Position numbers and translations under genes: made by a program. From NCBI GenBank assembly GCA_022457155.1, contig JAJGOT010000437.1, positions 248,001 to 312,000 on the forward strand: DNA of 64,000 bases. The letters are read 5' to 3'. Positions 19,563 through 30,310 of this stretch are shown one piece after another. The notes beneath the pieces are model-generated. The model did no database searches and was not told the origin of the DNA. It saw only the letters and a list, made by a program, of their open reading frames with translations. Every line of letters begins with the position of its first letter. Positions within the stretch are counted from its first letter, which is position 1. This DNA is from Cladopsammia gracilis. Its lineage: Eukaryota; Cnidaria; Anthozoa; Scleractinia; Dendrophylliidae.

Positions 19563-20091
19563 CACGCACCCGAGAAGCGCCAAACGACGAGCTTCTATCT
19601 CTGTCCGCCCTCTTCGGAACATTTTCCTTCTTTTTGAGCGCTCGCTGCTGTGCTTTTCTGATCCACTTTTCGTCTTCGGAATCGCTAGCTAGCTCCTCGG
19701 CCTGATACTCTTTAACTGCAAGCTAACCCGCCTCGCTTTTGTCGGCAAGTTTGATGATTTTCTGTCGACGCTTGAGACTCTTGTCCAAGTCTGCTAGCTT
19801 CTCCTGCGCTCGGTCGACGTGTTGGGCTGCCAAGAAGTTTTTAGCTTCGTCCAGAGTACCTGCAAGTTCTGAATTAAACAGAAATTGGTCCTTGTTTCCA
19901 GCAAACTTGAGTTTCTCCGCTTCAGCGACTCTGGTTAGCTTTTGCGTCTCCGACGAAGAACGGGAAACGAGCCCGGACGAAATAGATTCCACCTTCTCGT
20001 CAAGATAACTCTTGAATCGCTGGAATACTGCGTCCACCGGAGCACTATCGGCGCTTTTAGAAGACGAATCCCGTTCCGGCGAAGACGGCAT
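19563..20091 (-). pseudogene. DIRS gag-like N-terminal region, one stop codon
   Basis: The minus-strand ATG at 20,091 opens 122 residues: a Ser-rich start, then SYLDEKVESISSGL, KFAGNKDQFLFNSELAG and a Lys-rich coiled-coil-like end (DKSLKRRQKIIKLADKSEAG). A TAG at 19,723-19,725 follows, but the same frame continues with plausible protein (LAVKEYQAEELASDSEDEKW, then a basic stretch) to about 19,563. TGG to TAG is the simplest explanation. This gag type accompanies DIRS-like RT genes in coral genomes as I recall it. It is flanked by the two 180-bp direct repeats. Confidence 0.65.
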
Positions 20092-20107
20092 AACGAAACC
20101 AGCAAAC

Positions 20108-20284
20108 TAAAAAAGCCAAACTACCGTCGAGTAGTGATGCACGTGATGACAACCTTGACGCTAAAACCTCCTTATATCCCTTAGTGGGGTCTCAAGAGAC
20201 CCCACGCGCTAACGGCGCTAACACAATGTGTTAGCTGGCATGCATAGCATGCTCACGCTGAACTTCCGAAGGAAAATACATTTC
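20108..20284. repeat. Direct repeat B (about 177 bp) upstream of DIRS gag
   Basis: Partner of 19,200-19,380, lacking a small CGTGCA repeat. It lies just before the gag start codon and marks the probable outer end of the retroelement. Confidence 0.75.
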
Positions 20285-21170
20285 CAGTTTGGCAAAAATT
20301 CGAGCAAAAGTATTGGTGTACGGTGTGTTGCCCAGTTTCCGGCCAAAAAAATTACGTCGGTTATGTTCGTTGGAGATTTAAATTTTCGTCCACCGAAGCA
20401 TTCCGAAAGAAAGACGAACATTTCCGCTATACGTTGGTGGTTTTTGCGCTCTTTTTGAACAAGAAACGGTCGAGGAAGGACGTGTTTCGTTCAGGTGAGT
20501 AAACGTTTGGCGATTAGTTTTGGCTCGCTTCACTGCACAGCAAAACTACCGTAGACAAACAAATAGTTCGTTTCACAGGAAATATCTCAAGACGGAAGGG
20601 CGACACCTTTTCGAGACAATAAACCTGGGAATAAATGGTTTCGCTTTTTAGTTAAGCGAAACCACAAGTGAAATTACGAAAGGCCCGCACACTTGAGAAG
20701 AAAAGGGCTAAGATCTCTAAAGAGGATGTAGACGCCTGGTTTGATAGATTTGAAGCATTTTTGGTCGGAAAAAATCTTTTAAATAAACCATCACAAATTT
20801 TGAACTGTGATGAAACCGGTTTCTATATGGGAGGCAGACCTGGGAACATTATTGGCCCATCTGACAGGAAGCAAGCACCGTATCGCATCCTTCCAGGAAA
20901 CCGAGAACATGTAACTTTGTTACCTTGTTTTAACGCTTGCGGTCAGTGGATTCCCCCATATTTTCTTAAACAAGGTAAGCGCATTCCCGCAACTGACAAT
21001 CTGCTGCAAGGAGGCATCGAAGGCAGTGTCTTTTCAATGACGGATTCTGGTTATATGGACACACAAACGTTTTACATGTGGTTTGCAAATCACTTGTGAC
21101 AAAGTTGCCTCCAGCAAGGCCTGTTGTCCTACTTATTGACGGTCATGATTCTCATCTTAATCTGGAGTTA

Positions 21171-21353
21171 TACACCTTATTCCAAAATGGCGGCCATTTT
21201 ATTATTCTTTTATATTCACGTAAATTAGCCCTCTTGGACTCGTCAGCATAGGGAAAATGCAAAAGAATTTTCAAGCGAAAATGAGGCCAAGAGGGCTAAT
21301 TAACATACATATAAAATAATAATAAATTGTACGCCATTTTGGAATAAGGTGTA
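21171..21353. mobile_element. MITE inserted in the pogo-like transposase
   Basis: The ends are TACACCTTATTCCAAAATGG and its inverse, with TA at both borders as in Tc1/mariner/pogo insertions. The transposase frame resumes after it (LAEKNGIYLY), so it interrupts the gene. Confidence 0.8.
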
Positions 21354-21884
21354 TTCCAATTGGCAGAGAAGAATGGAATATATCTATATTTACTTCTACA
21401 AAATGCGACTCATCTCGTCCAGCCCGCTGATGTCGGTCTTTTCGGTCCAATGAAGAAGAGTTGGTACAAAGAAGTACGAAACTTTGCTCAAAGGAATCCA
21501 AATTCAGAAATCAATAAAAAGAACTTTTGTGTTCATAGCATCGTGGAAAGAAGTTATGAACCCCTTAGTCCTTATCAGCGCTTTTCGCAAATCGAAAATT
21601 TATCCTTTGGACCGAAACCAAATATCGAATGAACAACTGGTTTGTACTACGCCGTTCTCTTCCGAGACAGCTCTCCCGCCAGTGTCCACTAGTGGAAGCT
21701 CATCGGGTGTAGTTCAAGCTTTTGAAGCTCTAGAGGCAGCGTTAACAACACCTTTTAAGACGAAATACAGGCGAAAATGGCACAAAGCTATGATATTGAA
21801 GGAAGTCCAACCTTCTCTGCTTGGAAGAAACTGTACTGCTCATAAGTGAAGTCCAAAACAGAGGAAATTCAACAGCAAAAGCAA

Positions 21885-22150
21885 CGTCTTCAACAAGTGT
21901 AGCACCTACAACACCTCCAGCGCCTTCAACAAGTGCAGCCTCTTCAGCACGTTCAGCGCCTTTAATAACTGTAGCGTCTTCGTCAGGTGTAGAGTCTTCG
22001 GCAAGTGTAGTGCCTTCAGCAAGTATAACGTCTTCAACAAGTGTAGCGCCTTTAACAAGTGTAGCGCCTTCAACAAGTGCAGCGCCTTTAACAAATGTAG
22101 CGCCTTTAACAAGTGCCGGACACAAGTGTAACACCTTCAACAAGTGCAGC
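21885..22150 (+). repeat. 18-bp coding minisatellite
   Basis: About 14 degenerate units of TTCAACAAGTGTAGCGCC encode Ser/Thr/Val/Ala/Pro-rich hexapeptides such as STSVAP in the C-terminal half of the pogo-like protein. Confidence 0.75.
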
Positions 22151-22569
22151 CACTGCAGAAGGTGTAAAACAAAGAGCAAGTGCAGAGCCATATTTAGGTC
22201 AGATCAACTCCTCCGCTACGGTACTTCGAAAGATTTTAACATGTCCCACCTTAGAAGTTAATGGTCCTGCTAAACGTAATAATGCTAAACGAATAATCCC
22301 CAATTTTGTTAGCGGGCCAGAGTCGATGAAAATTATCCTGGATGAAAAGCTGAAGAAAGCTTGGCAGCTGGCGGAAAAGCAAAAAATGTTCCAGGAAATG
22401 GAAAAGAAAAAGGAAGAGAGAGGTAGGGAACTAGAAGAGAAATATTAAGAAAAGAGCAAAGGAAAAAGGAAATAGCTGACAGAAAGAAGAAAGATCAAGA
22501 AAAACCTGGAAGTAAGAGAACGAGGAAGTCGACGAAGAGCAAGGCTCGAGGAAATAGGGGAAAGACATG

Positions 22570-22575
22570 GCGAGA
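22570..22575. repeat. Target site duplication, left copy (GCGAGA)
   Basis: Repeated at 28,694-28,699 on the far side of the 6.1-kb element. Confidence 0.65.
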
Positions 22576-22689
22576 GAGTTTGGCACACGCCGGGCTAGCG
22601 CGCGCCACAAAGCTGCATTGCAATGTTTTCAAAAATGGCGGGCCGAATTCGGAATTTCCGAGAGAAGACTGGGGACGAGTAAGGTTTGG

Positions 22690-22697
22690 TATAAATA
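22690..22697 (+). promoter_or_regulatory. TATA box of the small coiled-coil gene
   Basis: TATAAATA lies about 115 bp inside the element and 30 bp before a plausible transcription start in a leader exon that ends at the donor CAAAG|gtaagt (22,875). Confidence 0.5.
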
Positions 22698-23067
22698 ACG
22701 GGTCCTCACGCCTTCTGGGAAATCTGTTCTGCTTCATTCACAACAAAAAATGGTAGCTTGTTCTTTTAGCTTTCAGAAGATAACAAACACATGCCATCGC
22801 AGAGAGTCCGTCCTTCGATAGCAAAACCAGTGACTTCTTCGGTCTAATGGCGTAGGTTTTCTCGACATTACAAAGGTAAGTTTTTGGCTCCGAAAGAATT
22901 TAACAGTTTTCCAAACAACAGCATTTGAAATATTTTTTTTTTAAATCTTTAAAGCATAGAGAAGAATCGTATCGTTTTTGTTTTGCTGAATTTTAGCTTA
23001 TATGTGAATACCCGGGTTAAACGCATAACAGTGTCTTGTGTATTGCACTAGGTGAACTTGTAGCATT

Positions 23068-24907
23068 ATGCCACACACTAAGAACAGTCGCTTCGATGTT
23101 AATGCCTTTATGAAGGCCCGAAAGGAAGCGAGGCAGACAGCAGTGGAACAGTCAGAACATTGTAGAAGTTTGAAGGCAGAGCTTAGCTCAAACACGAGGA
23201 AAATTAATAGACTAAAATCAAAGGCTAGTTAGGCCAGTCAGTGAGGACTTTCATGTAATTATTGAGTTATATTTAACTTATATAGTTAACTGATAAAATA
23301 CTGATACATGCTGGTTATAAGCAACAAGATATTCTGTGCTGTGTTGTGTTGTGGCTTAAATTGATAGATTACATGTAGTTAGTTATTTAGGTAGCCCAAT
23401 GTAGTCAATTGAACGAATCCAAACCAAAAACCAATCGAACCCAATGGAACTCAATGGTTCGATTGGAGTTTGATTGGTTCAGCAATCGAACAAAATCGAA
23501 ATTGAACTTTTCGGTGAGTTGGATTAAGTTCGATTACCGAACACAATCAAACTCAATCGATGCGATTGGTTCGATTTTGTTCGGTCAGGGAAAAAAACGG
23601 TAATCAAAAATGATAAGCATTCAGTCTCAGTAGAATTACACTCTTTAACTGATTTTTTACTAGAGGAGCAATTGTGAGAGATATTAACACATTTCAATTA
23701 ACTAAAACCTTTATTGCGATTCAAGTAGTGTTGATCTTAAATTGGCTTGAGTTTTTGAAAGCGGCTTTGTTTCTACCCTTGCTCACTGGAACATTAGTTC
23801 TGCCACCAGGCCTCCATCTTCCTCTCGGATCATCTTTGGGGCTATCAGTCACAAACCTTAGACCATAAACAAGGAAATTTTATCAGACCTTTGTACATAT
23901 CAGCGAGTGCTTCACGTTAGCGTGAATGAGACTAACAACTTTTTCCATCAGCCGCCATACTGAGCACAGTCACCAGTTCAATTAATAACTTATTTGACCA
24001 CAACGCTTTGTTTCAGACCGAATGAAACTGTAGGTTATTTCCAATAATTATTGTTGAAGTGTTCGATTATGTTCGATTGATTGACTTCGATTAATTTTAT
24101 GTTCGATTGTTGAAGCGTTTGATTACCGAACGTTCGATTGTGTTCGATTGGCAAAATTTTTCGGTGAATTCGATTAAATTCGATTACCGAACCCAATCGA
24201 TCAATTGGGTTCGATTAGGTTCGATTACCGAACGTTCGATTGACTACGTCGGGAGGTAGGTAGTTATTTTGCTTGCGATATATAATAAGCTTAAGTTAAT
24301 TAGTTTTTACAGTAGTTAACCTGAAGATATTAGCATTAAACAAGCTACTCTGTCAGTTTGAGATTAATGAAAGTTTATTTTTCTTTCTACATGTATGTAT
24401 TGAGATACTTCTGATTTGTTCATCATTTCTGAAAAATGCTACACCTATAAATAGCCAGTTATGATAATTTATTAATTAATTGCTGTTAGCTTTTGTTTTA
24501 TTTGTGGAACGAACATTTTGGAAGTGAATGATTAATTTCATTTTTTGTTACCTAAAGGTCAGTGATTCCGGGGAAATATTGAGAGACTTGACTTGTGAAA
24601 CTCAAAATGTTCAGGTTGGTATAATGTTCTTACTATGAGATGATTTTTTTAGTGCCATACTGCAGAAGGAGGTAATGAAGTATTTGCTTTGCAGTTACAA
24701 CCAGTTCACACTGATATTAGTTCACGAACAAGATCCCCAACTAGTTTGGTGGATGGCAAATCAAATATGCCACCAAGAACAGCATCAAAAAGACGGCAAG
24801 AAACAATGAAAACTGCTTCCACAATCCATGGAGGTTCTGAGAATAACCTAACACCAGCCTTTGATGGAATGTTTGACACCTTAGCAAAAAGATGTAAAGT
24901 AGACTAA
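23068..24907 (+). CDS. Small basic coiled-coil protein, three exons, unknown function
   Basis: A leader exon (to 22,875) is followed by an acceptor at 23,051. Coding exons are 23,068-23,223, 24,558-24,614 and 24,695-24,907, giving 141 residues. The first intron would use a GC donor (AAG|gctagt); reading straight on instead gives a stop three codons later (54 residues). The other junctions are standard (cctaaag|GT, TTCAG|gttggt, ctttgcag|TT), and all are phase 0. Exon 1 is helical and charged (NAFMKARKEARQTAVEQSEHCRSL then KINRLKSK). The last exon is Ser/Thr/Lys/Arg-rich and ends AKRCKVD, like a nuclear signal. An AATAAA overlaps the stop codon. No family was recognised. Its position suggests a regulatory or accessory protein of the 6.1-kb element. 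Confidence 0.5.
23400..24248. repeat. Foldback element filled with TTCGATT iterons
   Basis: The ends TGTAGTCAATTGAACG and its inverse CGTTCGATTGACTACG bound about 850 bp. The first and last 180 bp carry many copies of TTCGATTACCGAAC and GTTCGATT in both orientations. It lies in the GC-AG intron of the small coiled-coil gene. Confidence 0.65.
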
Positions 24908-24949
24908 ATAAAAGATTATGTTTTAAGTCATAAAATCCTAACAAAGAAG

Positions 24950-25389
24950 GTAGTCTCAGCTGAATTTAAGAAAAATTCAAAAGCATTTGAAAGCTCACCA
25001 GAAAATGTAAAGAGAAGCATTGCAGTTTTCTATAGTAGTGGTGTAATGGGCAAGCGAAAATATAAGTCTGTAAGACTTGCATTATCTATGAAAAAAAAAA
25101 ACAAAGCAATGGGAAACAGGAGGTCAGCTATTACAAAACCTATCTAATCACTTGGCCATTAGACTACTCAGCCAATCTTAAACCATGGAGAAATCAAAAC
25201 CAAAGTTATTGATTGTTGCAGGCATTAGGGATGTATCAGGGATTTTTAGTACCATGAAAGTTGTTGTTGTTTGCATTTTGGCACTTGGTTGAAAACTGCT
25301 CTAATAGACATACATTTATTTATTCATGATGACCCATAATGTTCACTTTCATAATTATTTTAATGAAATGTACCAAAATTTGTAACAGA
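24950..25389. other. Intergenic sequence within the 6.1-kb element
   Basis: AT-rich, with no exon recognised. Confidence 0.35.
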
Positions 25390-25655
25390 TAACACATTAA
25401 GTTGCCTTACATAAATTATTGTATTGTATTGTACATAAATTACATAATTTATTACATAAATTATTGTATTGTATTATGCTTACATAAATTATTGTAAACA
25501 TACATTTATTTATTTGCTAGAGTTGCCATTAAGTTGTCTTACATAAATTATTGTATTGTATTGTACATAAATTACATAATTTATTACATAAATTACATAA
25601 ATTACATAAATTATTGTATTGTATTATGCTTACATAAATTATTGTAAACAATGTA
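25390..25655. repeat. AT-rich tandem duplication (about 125-bp units)
   Basis: Two units, each made of TACATAAATTATTGTATTGT and ACATAATTTATTACATAAATT blocks, with a shorter internal periodicity. Confidence 0.65.
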
Positions 25656-26045
25656 ATGCTGCGGCTCATTCTGTTGATGTTTACATTAGCTAGGCAGTGA
25701 TCCATCTGCTTGCGTGAGACTGAAAATAGTCACAAATTGTGCGGTGTTTTTAAAAATAAGACCACCCTCCCACCCCCAGGCAAAAAAATTCACATACTGA
25801 ATAAATGTCGAAGTAGGAAGGTAAATTATAATCGTAGTAGGTCCAATTTATCAAATGATATTCAGTGTGAACATTTGATTTGTTTAGTTAGTGTTATTTT
25901 CACCGACATTGAGTTCCGTATATACATGTAGGTGAATTCGATATGTTTTTTTTTTTTTTGGGGGGGGGGGTATTATTATTGAAAAACATAACCATGCTGT
26001 ATTCACTCCACACATAGCCTTTACTCATGCACATGAGACTCTAAG

Positions 26046-26337
26046 GTAAAGTCGCACTCGGGCCACGATGGCCCACACGGCCGGAGCTTAACCCGGTTTC
26101 CGTAGCATGAAGCAACTAGGAATATTGCTACTCCCCCCGGATGGGATGCTAGTCCAACGCAGGGTTACCCCCTGCATTTTGTCACCGGCACCCATTTATA
26201 CACCTGGGTGGAGACAAACAGTGTGGAGTAAAGTTTCTTGTCTAAGGAAACAACACGACGGCAGAGACCAGGCTCGAACCACCGACCTTCAGGTTGAAAG
26301 TCCGACGTGCTAACCACTAGACCACCGTGCCGCCCAC
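26046..26337 (-). mobile_element. tRNA-derived SINE with target duplications
   Basis: On the minus strand the head reads GGCGGCACGGTGGTCTAGTGG (box A) to GGTGGTTCGAGCC (box B). It is followed by a body with TACACCTGGGTGGAGACAAA (as its complement) and a 3' end near 26,046. GAGACTCTAAG occurs at both borders (26,035-26,045 and 26,338-26,348), as expected for retrotransposition. Confidence 0.85.
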
Positions 26338-27221
26338 GAGACTCTAAGACGCGTTGTAATACTTCCCAAACGTTAACCGTGAATTATTTCTATTACATTG
26401 AATTGGGTTATTCCAGAAAGAATCCCCCCCCCCCCCCCCCCCCCCCCACCGACGGATGGCAAGATTGTTTGACCCTTCTCCTGCCCGGTTTCCAATAAAT
26501 TTTTGGAGGCCCTAAATTTACAGGTAATGAAAAAATACATGTAGTCGGATTCAGGAGATTATGCTTTCATAATGTCAAAACTGTGGTGATGAGTGCTATA
26601 AATTAGTGAAACATTTTAATAAAAATAAAGATTGCGTGACGCATCATGACCCCCCCCCCCCCCCGCCCCCTGTTTGATTTCAAGATTAAATCGAAATGAA
26701 ATTTTTCTATAAAGCTAGTTCTTTAAATAATTGCTTTGATTTTGCCATGTATTAGTTTTTTTCCAGGCTTTACAGTTTCTTCAAAGTGTTCTCGCAAATA
26801 CACTTCTTTCATATATGCAAATTTCGTGTGGAATGTAATTCGATCGCGCACGGTTTTTCCATGATCATGAATCCAAAATATTTGTTCTAAAGATCAAAAC
26901 GTTTTAATGAAACTCATATTTCCTTGAATGAAAATGTCTTTCCCTTGAATAAAAGAGTTAAACGCTTATCAGAATTCAGTGATTTTCTGCTTCCGGAAGG
27001 CTTGGCGATTTATTTATCCTAACTGCAGCGCGAAGCGCAACCGTCTGCGAATTATATTTACTAGCTTGCCTTTACCGTGATTATTGGCTTCACGAAGAAA
27101 ACATTCGAACAAGTTTAATCGCACTTTGCCTTTACCCAGGAAAAGGGTCAACGAATTCTCTTAGTTGAAAGTTTTATTCAAATATCCATATCTATTAGTT
27201 TAGTCTCAAGAGCAAAACCCC

Positions 27222-27625
27222 AGGGGGGTACTCCCTATAATGGGCTATACGGGGATGCTCCGCCCGAAAGGGGTACCTTTTTGAGGCTGGAGGTATATGA
27301 AAGGGTCGGGATTTTACGAGTTGAAGTATATGAAAGGGTAGGGATTTCACGAAGAATAGGAAAGGGTAGCGAAAACACGCCGTTAAAGAATAAAAAAGGT
27401 AGGGGAAACTGCCATTTAAGTACTATTAAAAGGGCCTTTCAAAATATATCAAAAAGACGTATGTAAAGGCTATGTGAAAGGGGTACCATTTTCAATGAAA
27501 GGTATATGAAAGGGGTACCTTTTCTGTCAAAAACGGTTTATGAAAGGGTAAGGGTTTGGACCTTGGGGCGGAGCATCCCCGTACAAAACTTTGTTGAGTA
27601 CCCCCCTCCCCCCCCCCCCCCCCCG
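27222..27625. repeat. MITE with GGGGGTACTCC ends and TATGAAAGGG iterons
   Basis: The ends carry GGGGATGCTCCGCCC and its inverse GGGGCGGAGCATCCCC plus GGGGGTACTC/GAGTACCCCC. Between them TATGAAAGGGT occurs about seven times in direct orientation. Confidence 0.7.
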
Positions 27626-27967
27626 GAGCAAAACGCGTTAAATTATCGCATCGTGATGGAAGAAACTATCGGAAACCCACACACATGTCAAAAATGCCGC
27701 AAAGAACTCTGGTAAAAAGTGTGGTTAAATGCAATGCATTCTGGTAAAAAGTGATGAATTCGAGAATTCGTCCCACCTTATATATCTCTCTTAAATCCTG
27801 ATTATGTTGCTGCTCACTCGCTGCGCTCGCTCCGCAGCAATGATGACCCACTTTCATAAGCTTGTTCAAAATTATTGGGTCATAAATTGTGACAGATTAC
27901 TCATTAAACAACAGATTTAAAACTTGAGCAATAAAGTGTCAGTCTATTAGTTTTACAACAGTCTAGT

Positions 27968-28607
27968 TCAACTTTCAAAGGTATATCCAAATGCATTTGT
28001 AAACTTGTAGTAGCATTTAATTACAACATATGACCCTTTCCTCGAGTAAGACAAGGTAAATGGCTTTTGAGCACTCACAACCACCCTTGCCTTTCCTTTC
28101 CTGGGACCCTGAAATGTCTTTGAAAAATAGTCCAGGATTGCTTCACGGTTGACGTCGCAAAGTCGAGATATATCTCTAACCAGTCGATTCTCCTCAGTGT
28201 AAACAATGATATCCATGAATCTGCTTTCCGAATGGCTGACTCCGTAAGTGGACCTTGCCTTCTTTACCATACGCAGAAGAAAAGCGAATATTTCCACTGG
28301 CAAATCCCTTGTAACTTGGACAGTCCAAGGATTATGGGCTTTTTTTCCGCGAAGTAAGTCGCCTATGCACTTTTTTCAGCAAGATGGTCATTTCCCCAGC
28401 AATGATCGACCCAACTTCGATGACAGAATTTCGCATTCTTTCAATCGAATTCTGATTATTTCGATGTTTTTCAAATAATCTCTTTAGGTTTTCCTCAACT
28501 TCGTTTTCAAACAGGACAAAGTTATCAACTTGATCACGCAGAGGCCGAAGAATCCTCGTGGCTTCATGAATTTCCACATTGGCCGCCATTATGAATTGGA
28601 ATTTCAT
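27968..28607 (-). pseudogene. Unknown gene of the 6.1-kb element, one frameshift
   Basis: The minus-strand ATG at 28,607 (or a second ATG six codons on, MAANVEIHEATRILRPL) opens a helical, charged protein (VENLKRLFEKHRNNQNSIERM-like). After about 85 residues a frameshift in an A6 run (near 28,375) moves the reading to a second frame that runs to a stop at 27,968 (PWTVQVTRDLPVEIFAFLLR, SESRFMDIIVYTEENRLVRD, ILDYFSKTFQGP). The repaired length would be about 205 residues. Both halves look coding, and the join is the simplest explanation. No family was recognised. It starts just inside the right inverted end and reads inward, mirroring the coiled-coil gene at the left end. Confidence 0.55.
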
Positions 28608-28693
28608 ATCAATACCGCTGGCTGAACAAGGAGCTGCAGCAGGCGCCTAAATGCAGCTTTGTGGCGCGCGCTGGCCCGGCGTGGCAAATTATC

Positions 28694-28699
28694 GCGAGA
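28694..28699. repeat. Target site duplication, right copy (GCGAGA)
   Basis: Matches 22,570-22,575. Confidence 0.65.
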
Positions 28700-28885
28700 A
28701 TGACGTCTGTAATATCTTAGTGCAATAGTACCAACTGATGACGAAAACAACCCTTGGGTCCTTTGCGAGGGATGCCAATCGTGGATGCAAATAGACTGCG
28801 TGCCATTATTTTTAAGTTCAGTGTTCCTTCAAAGGTGTGAAACGCAAGTTAATTTAGATAAGTTTCTAATTGGAGATTCAAGAAA
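28700..28885 (+). pseudogene. PHD-type finger, C-terminal remnant of the pogo-like protein
   Basis: The frame reads TDDENNPWVLCEGCQSWMQIDCVP, a PHD-like metal-binding core with C-x2-C, the conserved Trp, and a Gln where the PHD histidine is expected. Just upstream, DVCNI in another frame supplies a likely first cysteine, with a 2-base indel between them. It follows directly on the pogo-like frame once the 6.1-kb element is taken out. A C-terminal PHD finger after a Lys-rich linker is known in some pogo/jerky-like transposases of corals, as far as I recall. Confidence 0.55.
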
Positions 28886-30310
28886 ATTTATACATTAGTA
28901 CACAATCGCTTTTTGAGAACATGCGGAAGTACCCTGTCTTCGCTGTCTTTTCCCAAGTCCAGACCGAAACGCTTTAAACTTCTATTGAATTCTGGTAAAA
29001 AAATGTTAGCATAGAAATATAAATAAAATACTTCGCGTTTTTGTCTTCCTTTTACACAGCGACATTAATCTTTTCGTGCTTTTGCGAATATAAAACGCGC
29101 ATTATGCAAATAAGGTTGTTTAACAATTCAGAGTGCTTTAAAGAGAGGCGATTCTTTTATTTATATCTCACGACGTTTCGTCATAAATACAGTAGAGAAC
29201 ACATAAATTAACGCATTGAATTGTTTAATGGCTATAACTACAATAGGCGACAATATTGTTGACACATTGTCATTTTGAACCCCATTTTGTTCGGGACGAG
29301 AGGCATTTCAGCCCCACCCTCCTAATTCCCCACCCCCACCCCCCCCCCCCCCCCCCAGACAATGCTGTGTATCGTTTCGTCAGGTCTGTCGCTACAATCC
29401 TACAACATTGGATGGGGGGACGGGGGTTAATGCGGCAGAGTGTAGTAAAAGGAAAGATACAGTGATAAATATGTCACGAAAACTGTTTTTGTTATAGAGT
29501 GTGACAACTATTTTTGTCGCCTGTTGTAGCTAATTATAAAGTCCCGATCTTCGGTTCCTTTGGGGAAAATGTGGTGAATATTATGCAAATTAGGTTGTCT
29601 TCAAAGTTAGTCCAGTGACAAGAAACATTTCTAACTTAGTTTGATTTTTTCTTTTAAAGATTTTAGAAAACACAGATATCGGTAATAACGTGTTGATCAA
29701 GCATAGCCAATGAGGGAAATGCAGTTTGAGGGCTTAAATCCAGCATTCTATAACTACTCACCTTTCGAATTACCGTGGCCAGGAATGCAAGGATGAAAGT
29801 GGCTTACCGTTCATCAAATTTGATTTCTTGACCGCTTGCCAAGTAATCGAAATTGTCAATCTTTTTAGCCATCATTTTTTCTCTTTGGTTTATATTTCTT
29901 TGCTATTTTTTTTATAAAAGCCTAATTATGTTGGCAATAGCCACATCATAGTATTTGTCCCTAATACTGAAAGGGGATTCTGAAGGGTCATTGCTTCACT
30001 GCAATTTGAAAATAACTGTAACTGCTTTCATCACTTCTCGCGACTTTTCCTTCCCATTTCAAGATAATAAAGCAAGCTTTAAACAAGCTACCGACCACAA
30101 TCGTGAAATGACGATATAACAGACGGGACAGTGTCCCTTTAATCTTTAATACAAGTGTAATTCGAGAGTTACTTTATTTTTAGTTTAACTTCTCCTCATG
30201 TTTACTTACACAAGTTTAATGAGCGCGATCACCGTCACTTATGTTGCTTTAACCTCTATTTTAACTAATATCAGATTTATGTAAAGACACACGACTATCA
30301 TAGTGCTTCA
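28886..30310. other. Intergenic sequence, no gene seen
   Basis: Includes a long C homopolymer (29,336-29,358). Only short chance open frames are found. Confidence 0.4.

Larger units (their letters stand above)
20657..22570 (+). pseudogene. pogo/Tigger-like DDE transposase, disrupted
   Basis: Read on the plus strand. RTLEKKRAKISKEDVDAWFDRF is the end of a CENP-B-type DNA-binding region. LNCDETGFYMGG holds the first catalytic Asp, LLIDGHDSHLNLEL the second, and LVQPADVGLFGPMK the third, so the DDE_1 triad can be traced. It is broken by a frameshift at about 21,097 (after WFANHL), a 183-bp MITE at 21,171-21,353 and another frameshift near 21,600. The C-terminal part contains an 18-bp coding minisatellite (21,885-22,150) and a Lys/Glu-rich helix (DEKLKKAWQLAEKQKMFQEM). 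The reading runs into the 6.1-kb element at 22,576; its PHD-like end lies beyond, at 28,700. The 5' part was not recognised. Confidence 0.75.
22576..28693. mobile_element. 6,118-bp element with inverted termini, nested in the pogo-like gene
   Basis: The left end GAGTTTGGCACACGCCGGGC is matched by the inverted right end (GATAATTTGCCACGCCGGGC), and similarity continues through GCGCGCCACAAAGCTGCATT, about 43 bp in all with few mismatches. A 6-bp duplication flanks it. Left of it is the pogo-like C-terminal region, right of it a PHD-type finger that belongs to the same protein class. Inside are two divergent-end, inward-reading genes of unknown function plus a SINE and MITEs. No known transposase motif was found, so it may be non-autonomous or use an unrecognised enzyme. 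Confidence 0.65.

Noticed and set aside
26415..26450. C homopolymers (also 17,077-17,098, 26,650-26,670, 27,605-27,624, 29,336-29,358; G run 46,731-46,757) as structured elements
   Set aside because: Simple homopolymer slippage in MITE or intergenic DNA. Any quadruplex role cannot be judged from sequence alone.
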